Below the pieces are notes generated by a model that did not search any database, was not told the DNA's origin, and worked only from the letters and a program-made list of their open reading frames with translations. A stretch of DNA of 64,000 nucleotides, from NCBI GenBank assembly GCA_032622095.1, contig CP136062.1, forward strand, positions 157,164,875-157,228,874, read 5' to 3'. This stretch comes from Siphonodentalium dalli (Eukaryota > Mollusca > Scaphopoda > Gadilida > Siphonodentaliidae). Below are positions 44,240-55,827 of the stretch, piece after piece; position 1 is the stretch's first letter, and each line of letters begins with the position of its first letter. A program made the translations under genes and the position numbers.

Positions 44240-45627
44240 TTCACCCCATTTTACACATAACCCTTCTACATATTTACCACAATTCTACTTTTACCCTTAC
44301 CCAATATAACCCCCTCCCTTCCGAACTTTTTAGCCATCATCTTTATGCTACTTTGTGCATCATTCATGTTCTTTGCCCTATGTCCCTGTCATTTCATATA
44401 AGTTTACACCATTTTGCATGTGTTCTCCTTTTTACTACTGTATCCTTAATACACAAACCACCAAGTTCATACACATATACGTATACTTTCCATTCATTCT
44501 CTGCTTTATGTTTACTCTTTTGTCACGTTACATCCCCTATGTTTTCGACCAACTGCTTACACCTAAATTATATATATATATATATGTGTGTCCCCTTTTA
44601 CCCATCTCTTCTCCCCTCCACCCAGTTCATATGATGTAGTTATACTTTTACCCATATGGCCCTCTTTTCTCACTCCCTCTACCTGGTGCCATTTTATTTT
44701 CTATACCATTTAAGCCCCTTGCCGGCTCTTACCCATAATTACTGTCTGCAAGCATGGTAACCCCTCTCTTCCAAAGCAAAACCCCCACATTTCATATGAT
44801 TTAGGTATATACTCAATGATTATTCTTATCTCATCTACTTTAATTATGTACATGTTCCCCAACCCAGCTCTCTGCTATACACCTCTATGTATTTCACCCT
44901 ATACCCCATTTACCTTGCTCCACATAACCACCTTTCATTCTTGTTTACCTTCCCCTTTTGTACCTCTAAACACTTTGTTCTTCCCACAACAATCCCAATG
45001 TTTTCCTAGGAAAGTAATGCTTACTACTCAACGTATTCTCCAAATTATACCCTTCTGCACCCATTTACTTGCCTCTCACTCTCCCCGTCGCCTTCCCCAT
45101 TTTACACATGTATAAACCTCTGTTGAGTGGCTTTTGTTAGCCTCCTATACTCTTCGCTATACACCTATATACACTCTCCCAATGCCCCTTTACCCTTTTC
45201 CCATAAGCACCTTTCATGCTTTTAATGTCTCCCTTTTCCATTTTATACACCTCTTATTTTACCTCTGTTCTACCCACAACAATCCCAATGTTTTCCTAGG
45301 AAAGTAAGGCTTACACCTCAATGTTTTCTCCAAATTATACCCTTCTCCCCCAATTTCTTGCCTCTCGCTCTCCCCATCTCCTCCCCCTTTTTGCACCATC
45401 TACATGTATAAACCTATATTGAGTGGTTTTTCCTAGCCTCCTAAGCTCTTCACTATATGTTAATTCATATATTAAAAACCATGAACAGTGTACACTACCT
45501 AATCCATTATCATCTCCAATTAATACACGGTCATATCATCCCATCCCCATTTCCCACACTCCATTACCCCTCATACTGTGTTGTTTCCCCCATCCATTTC
45601 CTCTGCCTTATACTTTTCTTCTATGAC
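44240..45627 (+). other. Central spacer of the giant element, pyrimidine-rich
   Basis: 1388 bp of strongly C/T-rich plus strand (ACCCTTCTACATATTTACC style) with no inverted partner. Two related blocks of about 184 bp start CCCACAACAATCCCAATG at 44983 and 45273 (290 bp apart) and share GTTTTCCTAGGAAAGTAA and CCAAATTATACCCTTCT. Open frames here (44353-44639, 44816-45115) are low-complexity Ser/Pro/Leu readings and look non-coding. The spacer is bounded by CGTCACGAAAAAAT and its complement. Confidence 0.75.
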
Positions 45628-46644
45628 ATTTTTTCGTGACGCGCGATCGCTCCCCTTAACACCGCCCCTTTTAAAACGGGGGAGAGGGAGGGGGCCGGCC
45701 TGCGCTTTTTTTAGCCTCGAAAAGAACGATAACTCTGTAACATACCGCTACACCGTATAAGATCGCTTCTGTGTGAGTGGTGAAACTGTATCATAACGCT
45801 TCTGTGTGTGAAAATGCTGTCAACCAAACTATACATCAACCAAACTTATTATTTTAGTTTAAAATTCTTTTGTATATTAGTTTTGTTTAAAATTCGCGTT
45901 TAAAAAAGTAGTCATTTCACGTTGTTGTACTACGTCAAATGGCGTTTTTTTTATTCGTCAAATATAGTCATAATAGCGCTTAAAATGCTTGTCAATTAGG
46001 GCTTTTTGTAACTGCGTATTAAGCATTTATAAAAGGACCAATTTCATAACAGGAAATTAACCGTAAACAATGAAATTCGAAATAAAAATGTGTACTTTTA
46101 ACTATTTTGAAGAGGCAATTTTAGCATTTGAAGTAAGTGTCCAATAGGCTATATATATTCGAAAATGCCATGTTTGTCAGCTAACCACAAAATCTCGCTT
46201 GATAATGGTAGGGAAAAGATATGTTGCTGTCATTTACGAATATTGCATGAATATACTGATATAACACCTCATCGACACATATAATGGCTCATATCGTACA
46301 TGTAACTTCATTCGAACGCACGTGATGGTAGATGCAAGTCGCATTCCAGTCTCTGTCAGCTACAATATCATCTCATATACCAGGTATTTCTAAACAAAGT
46401 TATCAAGGTTATGTTATATCTGACATACGTGGACATACTGCAATCGTAGTAATGAGTCACAATATATAAACATATTGTAGACACTAGGTATGGAAAATTC
46501 AGTGACAGTGATGACAAAGCGGATGAAAGTGACAGTGAATAGATAATATAATAAAAAAAATTAGTATGTACCACATGTCATGTTATTTTGCTCCAAAACC
46601 AAAAAAGTAGAGACTCTCTCGCCATTGGTAGTGACGTCATTGCG

Positions 46645-46735
46645 TTTGCGGCGTTTTCCGGCGTTTTGCGGCGGGGCGGCGTTTTGCGGCGTTTTGCGGC
46701 GGGGCGGCGTTTTGCGGCGTTTTGCCGTCCTGTAC
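46645..46735. repeat. GC-rich minisatellite, right arm
   Basis: Complement of the left copy at 43118-43229, one 18-bp step shorter. The uncertain 115-codon frame 46588-46935 (plus) spans it. Confidence 0.8.
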
Positions 46736-47848
46736 TTTTAACTCATAAATTTACCGAACAACGAATAAAGGGATTTGAATGGCTAAGTACGATGTATAGA
46801 CATGACTCATACGTGATTCATCCAATGGTGAAAAAGGCAGTTCTGCGAAAAGGGTTCACTAATAATGCACATTTTAATGCAATATATTTTCTAACACATT
46901 TCATTGTAATACCAGGTAACCTAAGACATATATAGAACCTTTCTGGCCCTTAATCGGTGAGTTAATAGACATTAGGCAAGTTCAAAATGAGAGCCGTAAT
47001 ATGTATGTATTCAACTAACAAACAGTCTTTGCCCTTTTAAATACAAGTTCACACGCACCGCATAAGAATTCACCATTTCCGCTATTGATCGTTATTTACT
47101 ATACAATTTAAATCCAGCATTTACTACGGAATACTATAAACATCACAATGACAACAGCTTTCCACATTCATTGAAATTTGACTGCGTGTAGAATTAGGCG
47201 ATCGATAATAGCATTCTCTCTATTCAAAAGTTTGTCACACCGAGGTTGAAAATATAATATTTTTTAATATGCATGTATACACGTTCTTTTTCGGTGGAGG
47301 TAACGCACTGTGTGAAACTGGGCCCGATGGTGTAATCCTCATTATTCTAGCTCTTCTACGATCTGCCAAAATTGGATTTTCGATATTAGTCACGTGATAT
47401 CTATAAATAGTTGAAAACAACAAATGTCCCGTATCTTCGTCAATTTCGGTGTGATTTCACTGCGGTTTCTTTTAAACATAATCTTTCGAAATCGCCAACA
47501 ATTCTGGGTGCAATACATGGCTCGAAATCAGTTGCTTATAGTTAGATTATCAAAGGACTTATTGAAAAATCCTTCCTGATATGGATTTTTTTTTCAATTT
47601 CAGGCGGACTCGGTCGTCTCCGATCACAACTATCAGTGGGCTGCAGAACGAAAAATATCTATAAAAGTTGAAATATAAGACTTACAAATTATCTTTTAAA
47701 TTTCTTTTATTGGTTATTGACATAGCTTGTCACAAACCAAAAATCACAGCGGGCTAGCATCAATAAATTCATCTTCTGGGGATCTCATTCTGCATAGCCT
47801 CATCTTCTACATATACACATATATTAGTTTCCAGATGGTGATGTGCAC

Positions 47849-48128
47849 CCATTGGGCACCTCGATTATGCATTGTGTCGTCTGCCAATATGGGGATATAG
47901 AGAAACCAAACTAAAAAAGTAAAAGAAGCTAATTTCACCCTCTGGGGACCTCATTATGTAAATGTCCAGCACGATCTTGAGGCCTGATTAAAACAATGAT
48001 ACACTTTTCTCAAATAGTTCATTACCACCTAATCGATAGGGTAATAGGGGAAATATTCAAACCTTTTCAGTTACATAATCTTGTGGTCGAACCCATATGG
48101 TCGACTCGCATATATAAGAGAATGCATT
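47849..48128. other. Right-arm-specific patch with MITE fragment
   Basis: About 280 bp replace the left arm's 131-bp segment. Its outer end, GGTCGACTCGCATATATAAG then AGAATGCATTGG, is the same palindrome half found in the piggyBac-like element at 1298-1697. The rest (CATTGGGCACCTCGATTATG and on) is not seen elsewhere in the window. Confidence 0.7.
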
Positions 48129-48149
48129 GGATACATTTAACTGGTGCTA

Positions 48150-48155
48150 TTTATT
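48150..48155 (-). terminator. Poly(A) signal of the right PC4-like gene
   Basis: TTTATT on the plus strand, that is AATAAA for the minus-strand gene, 106 bases after its stop. Confidence 0.45.
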
Positions 48156-48261
48156 GCTATATACTATCTTGTTATGAAATATACTTAAACACACACACAC
48201 ACACAACATTGAATTAAAAATGTCCAGGAAAAATGGTTACATTGAAGTCAGTCTCACTATA

Positions 48262-48828
48262 TTAGTATTTTTGTGTCAAGTCTTGAGAGTTTCCATAGAA
48301 ATGTCCTGGTATTACATCAGTCTTGTCCTGTGTATAATTATGGTATCCACCGGGTTCACATTCAGAACATCTTAAGGCTGCTTCCTGGTTCAAGTGTTCG
48401 TTGTAACAGGGTATGAAGTTTACTGTTTCAGGAATGAGCCCATTGACATTTTCCACATTATCTGTAATTGTTTTCAGCTCTGCTCCATTTAAAGTAACAC
48501 CTTTCCTGGTTGGTGTTGCTACATCACAATTTTCTGGATAAAAGTACTGTTTGATGTGCACCACTGCATGTTCATGATCCAGGGTCATGAAAACATTATG
48601 CCCCAAATGAATCCGGTCCATTGGCTCCTTGGAATTTATATGCTGTCCCACTAATTCAAGGTTTTGTGTTAGACAAAGCCAGCGTTGAATTATCAGACTA
48701 ACTCCTTGTTTAGTTGGAATCCTTCCTTCATCCCAAATTCTCAGATCTACATACTTTGTACCCAAAAACTCACTGATTGTGAGATATCTGTTACGACCCA
48801 AGTGTTTTGCGAAAATTTTAGTGTCCAT
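48262..48828 (-). CDS. Double PC4/Sub1-like protein, right arm copy
   Basis: An intact 188-codon minus-strand gene, identical to the left copy (41176-41742) except the penultimate residue (K for Q). It has the same two PC4-like modules, with R14-Y15 and G42-V-S-L in the first and G76...K109-G-V-T-L in the second. It likewise points toward the central spacer, so the two copies are convergent across the element. Because the arms are near identical, transcripts of the two genes could not be told apart by short reads. Confidence 0.75.
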   Translation of the reverse strand: MDTKIFAKHLGRNRYLTISEFLGTKYVDLRIWDEGRIPTKQGVSLIIQRWLCLTQNLELVGQHINSKEPMDRIHLGHNVFMTLDHEHAVVHIKQYFYPENCDVATPTRKGVTLNGAELKTITDNVENVNGLIPETVNFIPCYNEHLNQEAALRCSECEPGGYHNYTQDKTDVIPGHFYGNSQDLTQKY

Positions 48829-48897
48829 GTTTATGTAGCAGGTAGTTTCAGAAAGTGCCTCAAAATGACATGATCACATTATTCATAGGAAAACCAG

Positions 48898-48945
48898 ATA
48901 GCGTTGTGAACGCTATGCTGCTCCATATATTATTAGCCAATCAGA
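48898..48945. promoter_or_regulatory. Divergent promoter region with dyad, right arm
   Basis: Complement of the left-arm region: ATAGCGTTGTGAACGCTAT at 48898-48916 and ATTAGCCAATCAG at about 48933-48945. Confidence 0.4.
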
Positions 48946-48972
48946 ATCACTAGAAATATATAATCAATATGT

Positions 48973-49239
48973 ATGAGTTGGCACTGCGTCATTTCTTTCT
49001 CTAACAATAGCTTTTTCAGAATTCCTTCATTGGAACGCTGTCCAGACACGTGTGGTCAGAATAAATTAATAGGCATCCCATTGTTTGAGATGCGTGGGTA
49101 CATCATTGGCACCCGGTACAACCAGGTGTGGCGTTCTCAGACGCTGTTATTGGAACCAATTTCTGAAGTAAATAAGCTTACTACGGTGGACATGTTGAAC
49201 CCTACGTGTAATGTTTTGTGTGATTATAGACAAAAGTAA
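48973..49239 (+). CDS. Unknown 88-residue protein, right arm copy
   Basis: An intact frame MSWHCVISFSNNSFF ... ending CNVLCDYRQK. Two amino-acid differences from the left copy at 40765-41031. Family unknown. Confidence 0.4.
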   Translation: MSWHCVISFSNNSFFRIPSLERCPDTCGQNKLIGIPLFEMRGYIIGTRYNQVWRSQTLLLEPISEVNKLTTVDMLNPTCNVLCDYRQK

Positions 49240-49474
49240 CGTGTACCTTTAAGGTATGTGATCAAAATACGGTCAATTGTATGAACAATTTCTGAAGTAA
49301 TGACACATCAATACCTTCATTTCCTACAATGTTGCCTCGTGCATCGAATGTACATGCATATGTAACTTGAAAGCCAATATGTTATAATGTTGTTGTCTAA
49401 CACACACGGGGTAATTTTATATGAATGAAAGCATGTAGATTGCAAAAATCTTTGTTAAAACTATGGACGTTTTT

Positions 49475-49725
49475 GAAAATAAAGAGCGTTTTTTATTTAT
49501 GGATACGATGAATTATGTTTAAATGCTTAATTTTAAATATAAATTTAGTATACGATGGACATTAAGACAAATTTTGAAAATAAAGAGCGTTTTTTATTTA
49601 CGGATAGACGGAATTAGGTTTAAATGCTTAATTTTAAATATAAATGTAGTACAATTAAGACAAATTTTGAAAATAAAGAGCGTTTTATTGATAGATTCAC
49701 TGAGTTATGTTTAAATGCTTAATTG
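49475..49725 (-). repeat. Inverted copy of the ACGCTCTTTATT tandem repeat
   Basis: Three units with AATAAAGAGCGTTTT, the complement of 40270-40530. Confidence 0.75.
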
Positions 49726-50817
49726 ACGTGTTCCTTTAAGGTATGTGACCACGGGTACAATAGTATGCTATTGGAACCATTTCTGAAGTAATGACACCTT
49801 ATTATTATCACTAACACTGTGCCAATGCATTATATTATGTATGTCTGTCTCCCATAAATGTACAGGCTAATATGACCTATAAATTGAAGGTAAGTGGCCA
49901 GTCTGTTACAATGTTGTTGTCGTTTAACATACATTTGGTAAATTTTATATGAATGAAAGCATGTAGATTGCATAAATCTCTGTTAAAACTAGGTACATTC
50001 AAACTATTTGGAAAATAAAGAGATGATTGATGTATACGCGGAATTAGGTTTAAATGCATAAATGACGTGTACCTTTAAGGTATGTGACCAAAACGCGGTG
50101 ATTTGTATGCTATTTGAACCATATCTGAAGTAGTGACACACTAGAAAACCTTAATTTCTACAGAAACATTAATTTTGTTTATCTCTCAGTCTCCACAGAT
50201 GCAGAAGCCATTAGGAGCATGCATTTGAATGACAGACCTATCGTGGCATTAAATGACTTAAACATGTGTTTAATTACGAAGCTTCGAGAAATTGTGTGTA
50301 GGATTTACTTTATTGGAAATGTTCAAATATCTATTGGCAAGGCGTTGATTGGTTGCTAATAGTTCGATTACAGATATTAAAGGGGTATTTAGAGAAAAAG
50401 CTTAACTAATGTTAGTGATGATTTAATCAATTGTACCATAACAGTTGACCATTAGGAGGGATACATAATGGGGAGTCAGTATGTATTCAGGGTTCATGCC
50501 GCTCGTGGTATAACTTTTGTGAGAGTTAAATTGCATGGGTTATGCTCTGTAAGCATATGTTGGCTGCTTGGAGTTAGATGTGTATTTAATACCTAGATGG
50601 TCTCCCACGTGCTGAGAACTTTGTAGATTATTTTAATTTTATTAATTGTTTCAGAGGCAGCTAGAAAGGCATTTTATTTTTCCTAACCAATATGTGCAAA
50701 TGATACCGGCCCCTGAATGTTTTTTATTCAAATTAGTGCAGGCTTAAATGTTTTATCACCTAGTGGTATGCATAATCTCATTAATCTGTTTCACCGCTTT
50801 ATCCCCGTCGGTATGGA

Positions 50818-50952
50818 GAATGTTCCAGAATGGTTATATGTTGTGTTATTAGCTTGAGAGCTCTGTGCCCTGCAGCCACACTAATTTGATGTTATTCTGG
50901 AACATTTTTATTGTTCTGGAACAATGTGGAACATTTTTTTTCTCGAACATTC
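50818..50952. promoter_or_regulatory. Two perfect three-unit heat-shock elements, right arm
   Basis: GAATGTTCCAGAA at 50818-50830 and TTCTCGAACATTC at 50940-50952 are the complements of the left sites, both unmutated. Confidence 0.5.
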
Positions 50953-51569
50953 TAGATTGTTTTAATTTGTCGGCTTTTTCATAACCTTTTAGAAAGACAA
51001 TTTCTTACCCAATATGTGCAAATGATATGTGGCCCATGTTTGAATGAATTACACATTAGATCGGCTATTATCTACGGTTACCCCGAATGTGTTTGAACGC
51101 TTAAATTACCAGATAAATTCATGGTGAAAACACACTTAGTGTATCGCGTTCTTAGTGCACATGTGGAATCGTTTAAACCATTATAGAATATATTCCATGA
51201 TGCTCTGTTATTGTTAGAAAGCGTGCCTCGTGGAATGTGTTTTCTACCAGGTACATAACAGTTAATAAATCTGTGAGATCAATAATGTTTTTATTAAAGG
51301 TAAAAAAAGTTAAAGAGGCCGAAGTGTTTTAAGGAGATTTGATAAATAATTTTAAATGCCAATATTCTATGCGTGGTAAATAAATAGATGCTATGATAGC
51401 CAATGTGTGTACCGTGTGAAATTAACATCGGGACTTTACAGTTATATAATTTTAAAGAGGCCGTAGACAAATATGAATTTTATTACACGAATACATTATG
51501 GATTTTACTAGAAAAAAAATGTTCCAGATTGTTCCAGAACAATAAAAATGTTCCAGAACAAAAAAAATG

Positions 51570-51587
51570 TTCCAGAATTTTCCAGAA
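51570..51587. promoter_or_regulatory. Perfect four-unit heat-shock element, right arm
   Basis: TTCCAGAATTTTCCAGAA, the complement of 38416-38433, also unmutated. Confidence 0.55.
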
Positions 51588-51775
51588 CAATAAAAATGTT
51601 CCAGAAATTACGTGGGAAGGAGGAGCGATATATAATAATTAAAGGGGGGCGTTGCCATACCATGGGGCCATATATACAAAGCATAGGAAAGGGGGCGTTG
51701 ACATACTATGGAGCTATAGACCTATAGGAAAGGGGTCCCACATGAAAATGACGCTGCAGTCACAAACATGCTGCT

Positions 51776-51781
51776 CGCATG
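51776..51781. other. Target site duplication, right (CGCATG)
   Basis: Directly abuts the terminal GCTGCT of the right arm; it matches 38222-38227. Confidence 0.75.
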
Positions 51782-54700
51782 AGCATTATTTTAACGCCAA
51801 CGGTTTTAAGAATGCCGTGGGCATTATGTTTTAAGAATACGCCAGGGATTAAATCGACTGAGGAACGTCATATGGTGGCTCCTCCCCCACTAATGTAAGT
51901 TGGCGTCAAGAGCGCGTGTCGGCGAGCTGCATTAAATATCGGAACACTTAATTTGTTTGAGCTAATTGAAACTCACAAATATTTGGCAATTTTGATTTTA
52001 TATTGTCAAAAAATTAAATAACATTTCTTCAAACTTTGATACAAAAACACCAATATAGATTTGGATTAAAGGGGTACTGTGCGCTATTTTCAATAAATTT
52101 CCGGTGATAACAACGATCTATTATCGATACTATATAGAAACATAAGTAATTTGAGTCGAAGATGTATTCTGTAAACGCTCAGGTTAATAGGCTATCTTAA
52201 AATTTAATAATTTAAAAGTTAATAATTTAATATAAATTGAATTTATGGCTGGAGCCATAAAATGGCGTCAATTGAAATACGAATTTCCGTGTACAAAACG
52301 TAATCAAACTACAATTGAGGGATACTGGCTAGTAAACAAACCCATTGGACACACGATCGTTTGAAACATTATGCTGATACGGGGAGAAAACTCAAGCCAC
52401 TCACTGACTAGTGACGATACAATAACTTAAATGATTATATGGGACTAGTATGCATATAATATAACTTTTATTTGACTTATTTGGTTGAAAACTGTAAAAA
52501 AATTATCGACAACGACAATTGGTATTTTTGCATTCCGGTAAATTTGCCATCCGTAACACTACTTCGTACTCAACAGACTTTCAAATAATGGAAAAATGGT
52601 TACCTTATTCTCCGACTCGGAGACTATAGAAACCAACAACAACATTTGGGGTACAGTATCCCTTTAACTGTTTAGAAAAGTCCGCAGACAGGCTAAAACA
52701 CATATAGATAACATCTAAATACGTCCCCATGTCGATCAAATAAAAACAAAACCGTTTAACATAGATTTTAACTATACATAACTTATTGAACGAGAAAGTA
52801 TTCACAAGGTTATTTTTAATACAATGGTGAAACACAGAAAAATATAACATTTCCAGTATCAAATTGAAACAGGACAGTGTATATCCATGCGTATAGATCA
52901 TGTCATGCATATCTACTCTGGCTTCGCCAAGAGATCATACTCCACCAGTTCAAAACATGGTAACTTTTTGTTGCTCTGACAGGGAAGTTTTATAATATTG
53001 AAATATGCAGGTAATATAATGCTCAGTTATACCTGTTCCGTATAGCATTGTATTGTATAGCAGGTAAAGGTCCCAACTCGAGTTTTCATGGTTTGGGGGA
53101 CTTGAATTAATCGATTTTACTATGCGTCGCTTGGAATTTCATTGATGTTGGCTCACAAAGATACACAAATCTTGCAATCTCGAGCTGGGAATTTATTGTC
53201 GAGGAACAAGTATTAACACAGAATATATTCCCTGCGTGGTTTGTTCAGTCCCATCAGAAGATAATAGAAAAGGTTCCCAGGGTTTGAACATATGGAAAAT
53301 CCGAAAATGATATATACGGGGGTAGCCAGAGTAAAGATGCATGGCATGATCTAACATGTGTGCTGAGCTTGAACATTTAGGGTGAAAATTAAAGGTACGT
53401 GAGGCGTTCGCATTAGTCTGATAAATCATTATCGACAATAGAAAATGTTGAACAATAGATTGGTTTTGTTCTTATAAAAATGTTGATTGTCGATAAGGCA
53501 TGGATAACGTGATCATGCGTTTTTGTTTTAACTTTTCTTGAAGCACGGGTCGTTTTACAATCGTTACAATCTCTTTGGTAAATTGTCAACAAAACCGAGA
53601 TTCAAGCAATATTTGATGATAAAATGACTGTCAATGTTACAGTACTGTTCACATAAGTATGCAAAATGCATGGGAAGAGTCGTTGTTGAACATCAGCGAT
53701 CCAGTTAAAACGAGGTTTTGGTGTTTGAACAAAATTGTGTGCATATTTACTCACTGCGAAAACCCCATGTTTAATGCTGGCATACGACATTCCATTATTA
53801 ACTATATTAAAAAAAAAAAAAATCGAGGCCTGAGTTTTCATGGAGTTAGACTTTTATATATATGTTAGGATTTTACAGTATTCAGGCTCATATTTCAAAT
53901 TGTTTCATGATTCCTCCCCACAATAGGTACAGTTAGGAAATTCCGAGCCACGGGGTGGGGAGCAAATGAAATTACACGACACTGCGAGCTCGGCCTGTGT
54001 AAAAGGAGTGGGATGCAGCCGGAAAATCTCAGGAGCCCTCTAGCCACGTCGCTGATGACTAATCAACTATATTTTTACGCGATTGTATGCCGTTTCGAAG
54101 AAAAGATAATACATGTTATACATTTGTGCACTGATCATTTGTTAACTTCTGTGGGTGATACTTAAAGGTATATGTAAGGTCATCGTGGTGGGGGAATATT
54201 TGGAAATCATGCATATACGATGGGAATTTGCTAACAACGGGGAATGGCCCATGTCATGTAAGAATTGTCCAATAACTGGAAATGTTATGATACCTTTCAG
54301 TTTGAAACATCATGAAGGGGGTGGATGTGCGAAATTGTCATGTTGTTCTGAGTCACGTCTAGCCACCCCCTGTGTATAAACCATATAATGGTATTTAAAA
54401 TTCAAGCTAGTACATCATGTAGGCGTCTTTCTGATAATAATTGGAAATTCAAGATACTCCATACGATTGAACACTATAATACTTCTATTCTTGCGTATTC
54501 TACACAAGACAACACTGAGAAAGAATCAGTAAACCCATTAGTCAAGCTTCTTGTGTGCTTTCGACTTCTTAATAATGAGACAGTTTTACCTGGCCTCGTG
54601 TTGTTTGACGCCAGAATATTCGAAAAATCACATTCTATAAAGAGCGTTTTTACTTCATTACCAACCAACGATGAAAATTAAATATCACATTATTTTGGAT

Positions 54701-55184
54701 GTTTCTTGTAGTGCTGTATGCATGGTAATGCATATGTATAACGACCATTATTTATCATGTTTTATTGCCTGATAAATTATTATGGGATGTTAACTTATTT
54801 GATGTCGAATTAAATGGGGCATCTTTAAATCAAGAAAGAAAAAAATAAACAAATACAATTGGATAGAAATATATTGCTCACATAGACTGGCCGAAATCCA
54901 TAGCGCAACAACAAACTTCGGAAGAAACGTCCCTCAACTGGCGAGTCCTAATTCGAATTAAATAATAATTGAAATGTGTTGCTTTTCGGCGTGACAAAAC
55001 ACAAACTGTCCGTGCTGAACTGTGGGCGTGTTACTCAGGAAATCAAGACAGAGCTGTGGGTCAGACAAAATGGATAGTTGGCTCCAATGACAATTCAATT
55101 GGCGGGTTTTAAGTCAGATAATATTCTCAGCGTCGGGAATTCTTTTAACGAATTCCCTCTGCTTCGAAAATTATCCATTACATC
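51782..55184. other. Right flank of the giant element, no recognised gene
   Basis: AT-rich. It contains an A-run at 53810-53821. The plus-strand frame 54388-54681 (NWKFKILHTIEHYNTS and on) is open for 97 codons but matches no family I know and ends over ATAAAGAGCGTTTTT (54637-54651), the recurring word. No MITE ends were seen. Confidence 0.35.
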
Positions 55185-55827
55185 ATCGGCTGAATTATGG
55201 TCTCTGTTCTAGACCACCCTAATAATCACGGTTTTCCAAGTCAGGACTTGGTCTCGCGAAACCACCTGGTCCCAAGCTGAGTCGGGCGGATTATTGTACA
55301 ATCAACGACAGTCAACGACAATCTATGGACAAAAAAGCGTGCTGCATCGAGAGTGTCGTGTTAGTGTCGCCACACCTGAGAATGTGAAAGCGGCTTATCT
55401 CCCTATTGTATAGCGGTACCTGTATGCCGTCGACAAACTTGCCCAGATATACGCATCAGATTATCCTCAGCATAATTCACTGGGCATTCTACCAACGGAA
55501 CCACCGGGGTCCTTTCCAAGAAATGTATAGTGTAACATAGTGTGCGTTCAGATCAAGAACCAACTATATATTGTTCAACTTTGAGTCAAATTATTACACT
55601 GAAATAACATTCAGTTCAAGACATTACAACCCCCACCCATACCTGGGTTATTGCGTTAGGTTCGTAATTCCTAACTGGTTCTGACAATGAGGTATATACA
55701 TGTATCAATTAGAATATTGCAAACTGAAAGATGAGATATTCAGTTGTCTCTGGTGTTGTGAGTTTAGTGGGGTGCAAATGGAAATGATACGTTCAACACA
55801 CCGACCCCAACAAAACCCCTTTAGTCA

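Larger units (their letters stand above)
38228..51775. mobile_element. Giant inverted-repeat element (13.5 kb, 6-kb arms)
   Basis: Left arm 38228-44239 and right arm 45628-51775 are reverse complements with only scattered differences, around a spacer at 44240-45627. The ends are AGCAGCATGTTTGTGACTGC and its complement, flanked by CGCATG direct repeats. Each arm carries a PC4-like gene, an 88-codon divergent ORF, heat-shock-type sites and GC-rich minisatellites. A 6-bp duplication with AG/CT ends recalls Polinton/Maverick elements, but no integrase, polymerase B, ATPase or capsid gene is visible and the arms are far longer than usual Polinton repeats. No other known transposase was seen. The boundaries and symmetry are firm; the class is open. 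Confidence 0.85.
45628..51775 (-). repeat. Right arm of the giant inverted repeat
   Basis: 6148 bp, the reverse complement of 38228-44239 with sparse substitutions. It is longer because of the replaced patch at 47849-48128, partly offset by the shorter GCC repeat at about 46645. Confidence 0.9.

Noticed and set aside
44353-45115. Overlapping open frames in the central spacer
   Set aside because: They follow the pyrimidine bias (Ser, Pro, Leu, Phe), several frames are open at once, and no start context or family is seen.
38228-51775. The palindrome as an assembly or read artefact
   Set aside because: The arms differ by substitutions, an 18-bp repeat-length change and a 280/131-bp replaced patch, there is a unique spacer, and a 6-bp direct repeat flanks the whole. 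These are not expected of a mirrored artefact.
38228-51775. Assignment of the giant element to Polinton/Maverick
   Set aside because: Only the 6-bp duplication and AG/CT ends fit. No integrase, polymerase B, ATPase, protease or capsid gene was seen, and the arms are far too long. Kept as a comparison, not a call.
54388-54681. 97-codon plus-strand frame as a host gene
   Set aside because: No splice or start support and no recognisable domain; left unannotated as a gene.
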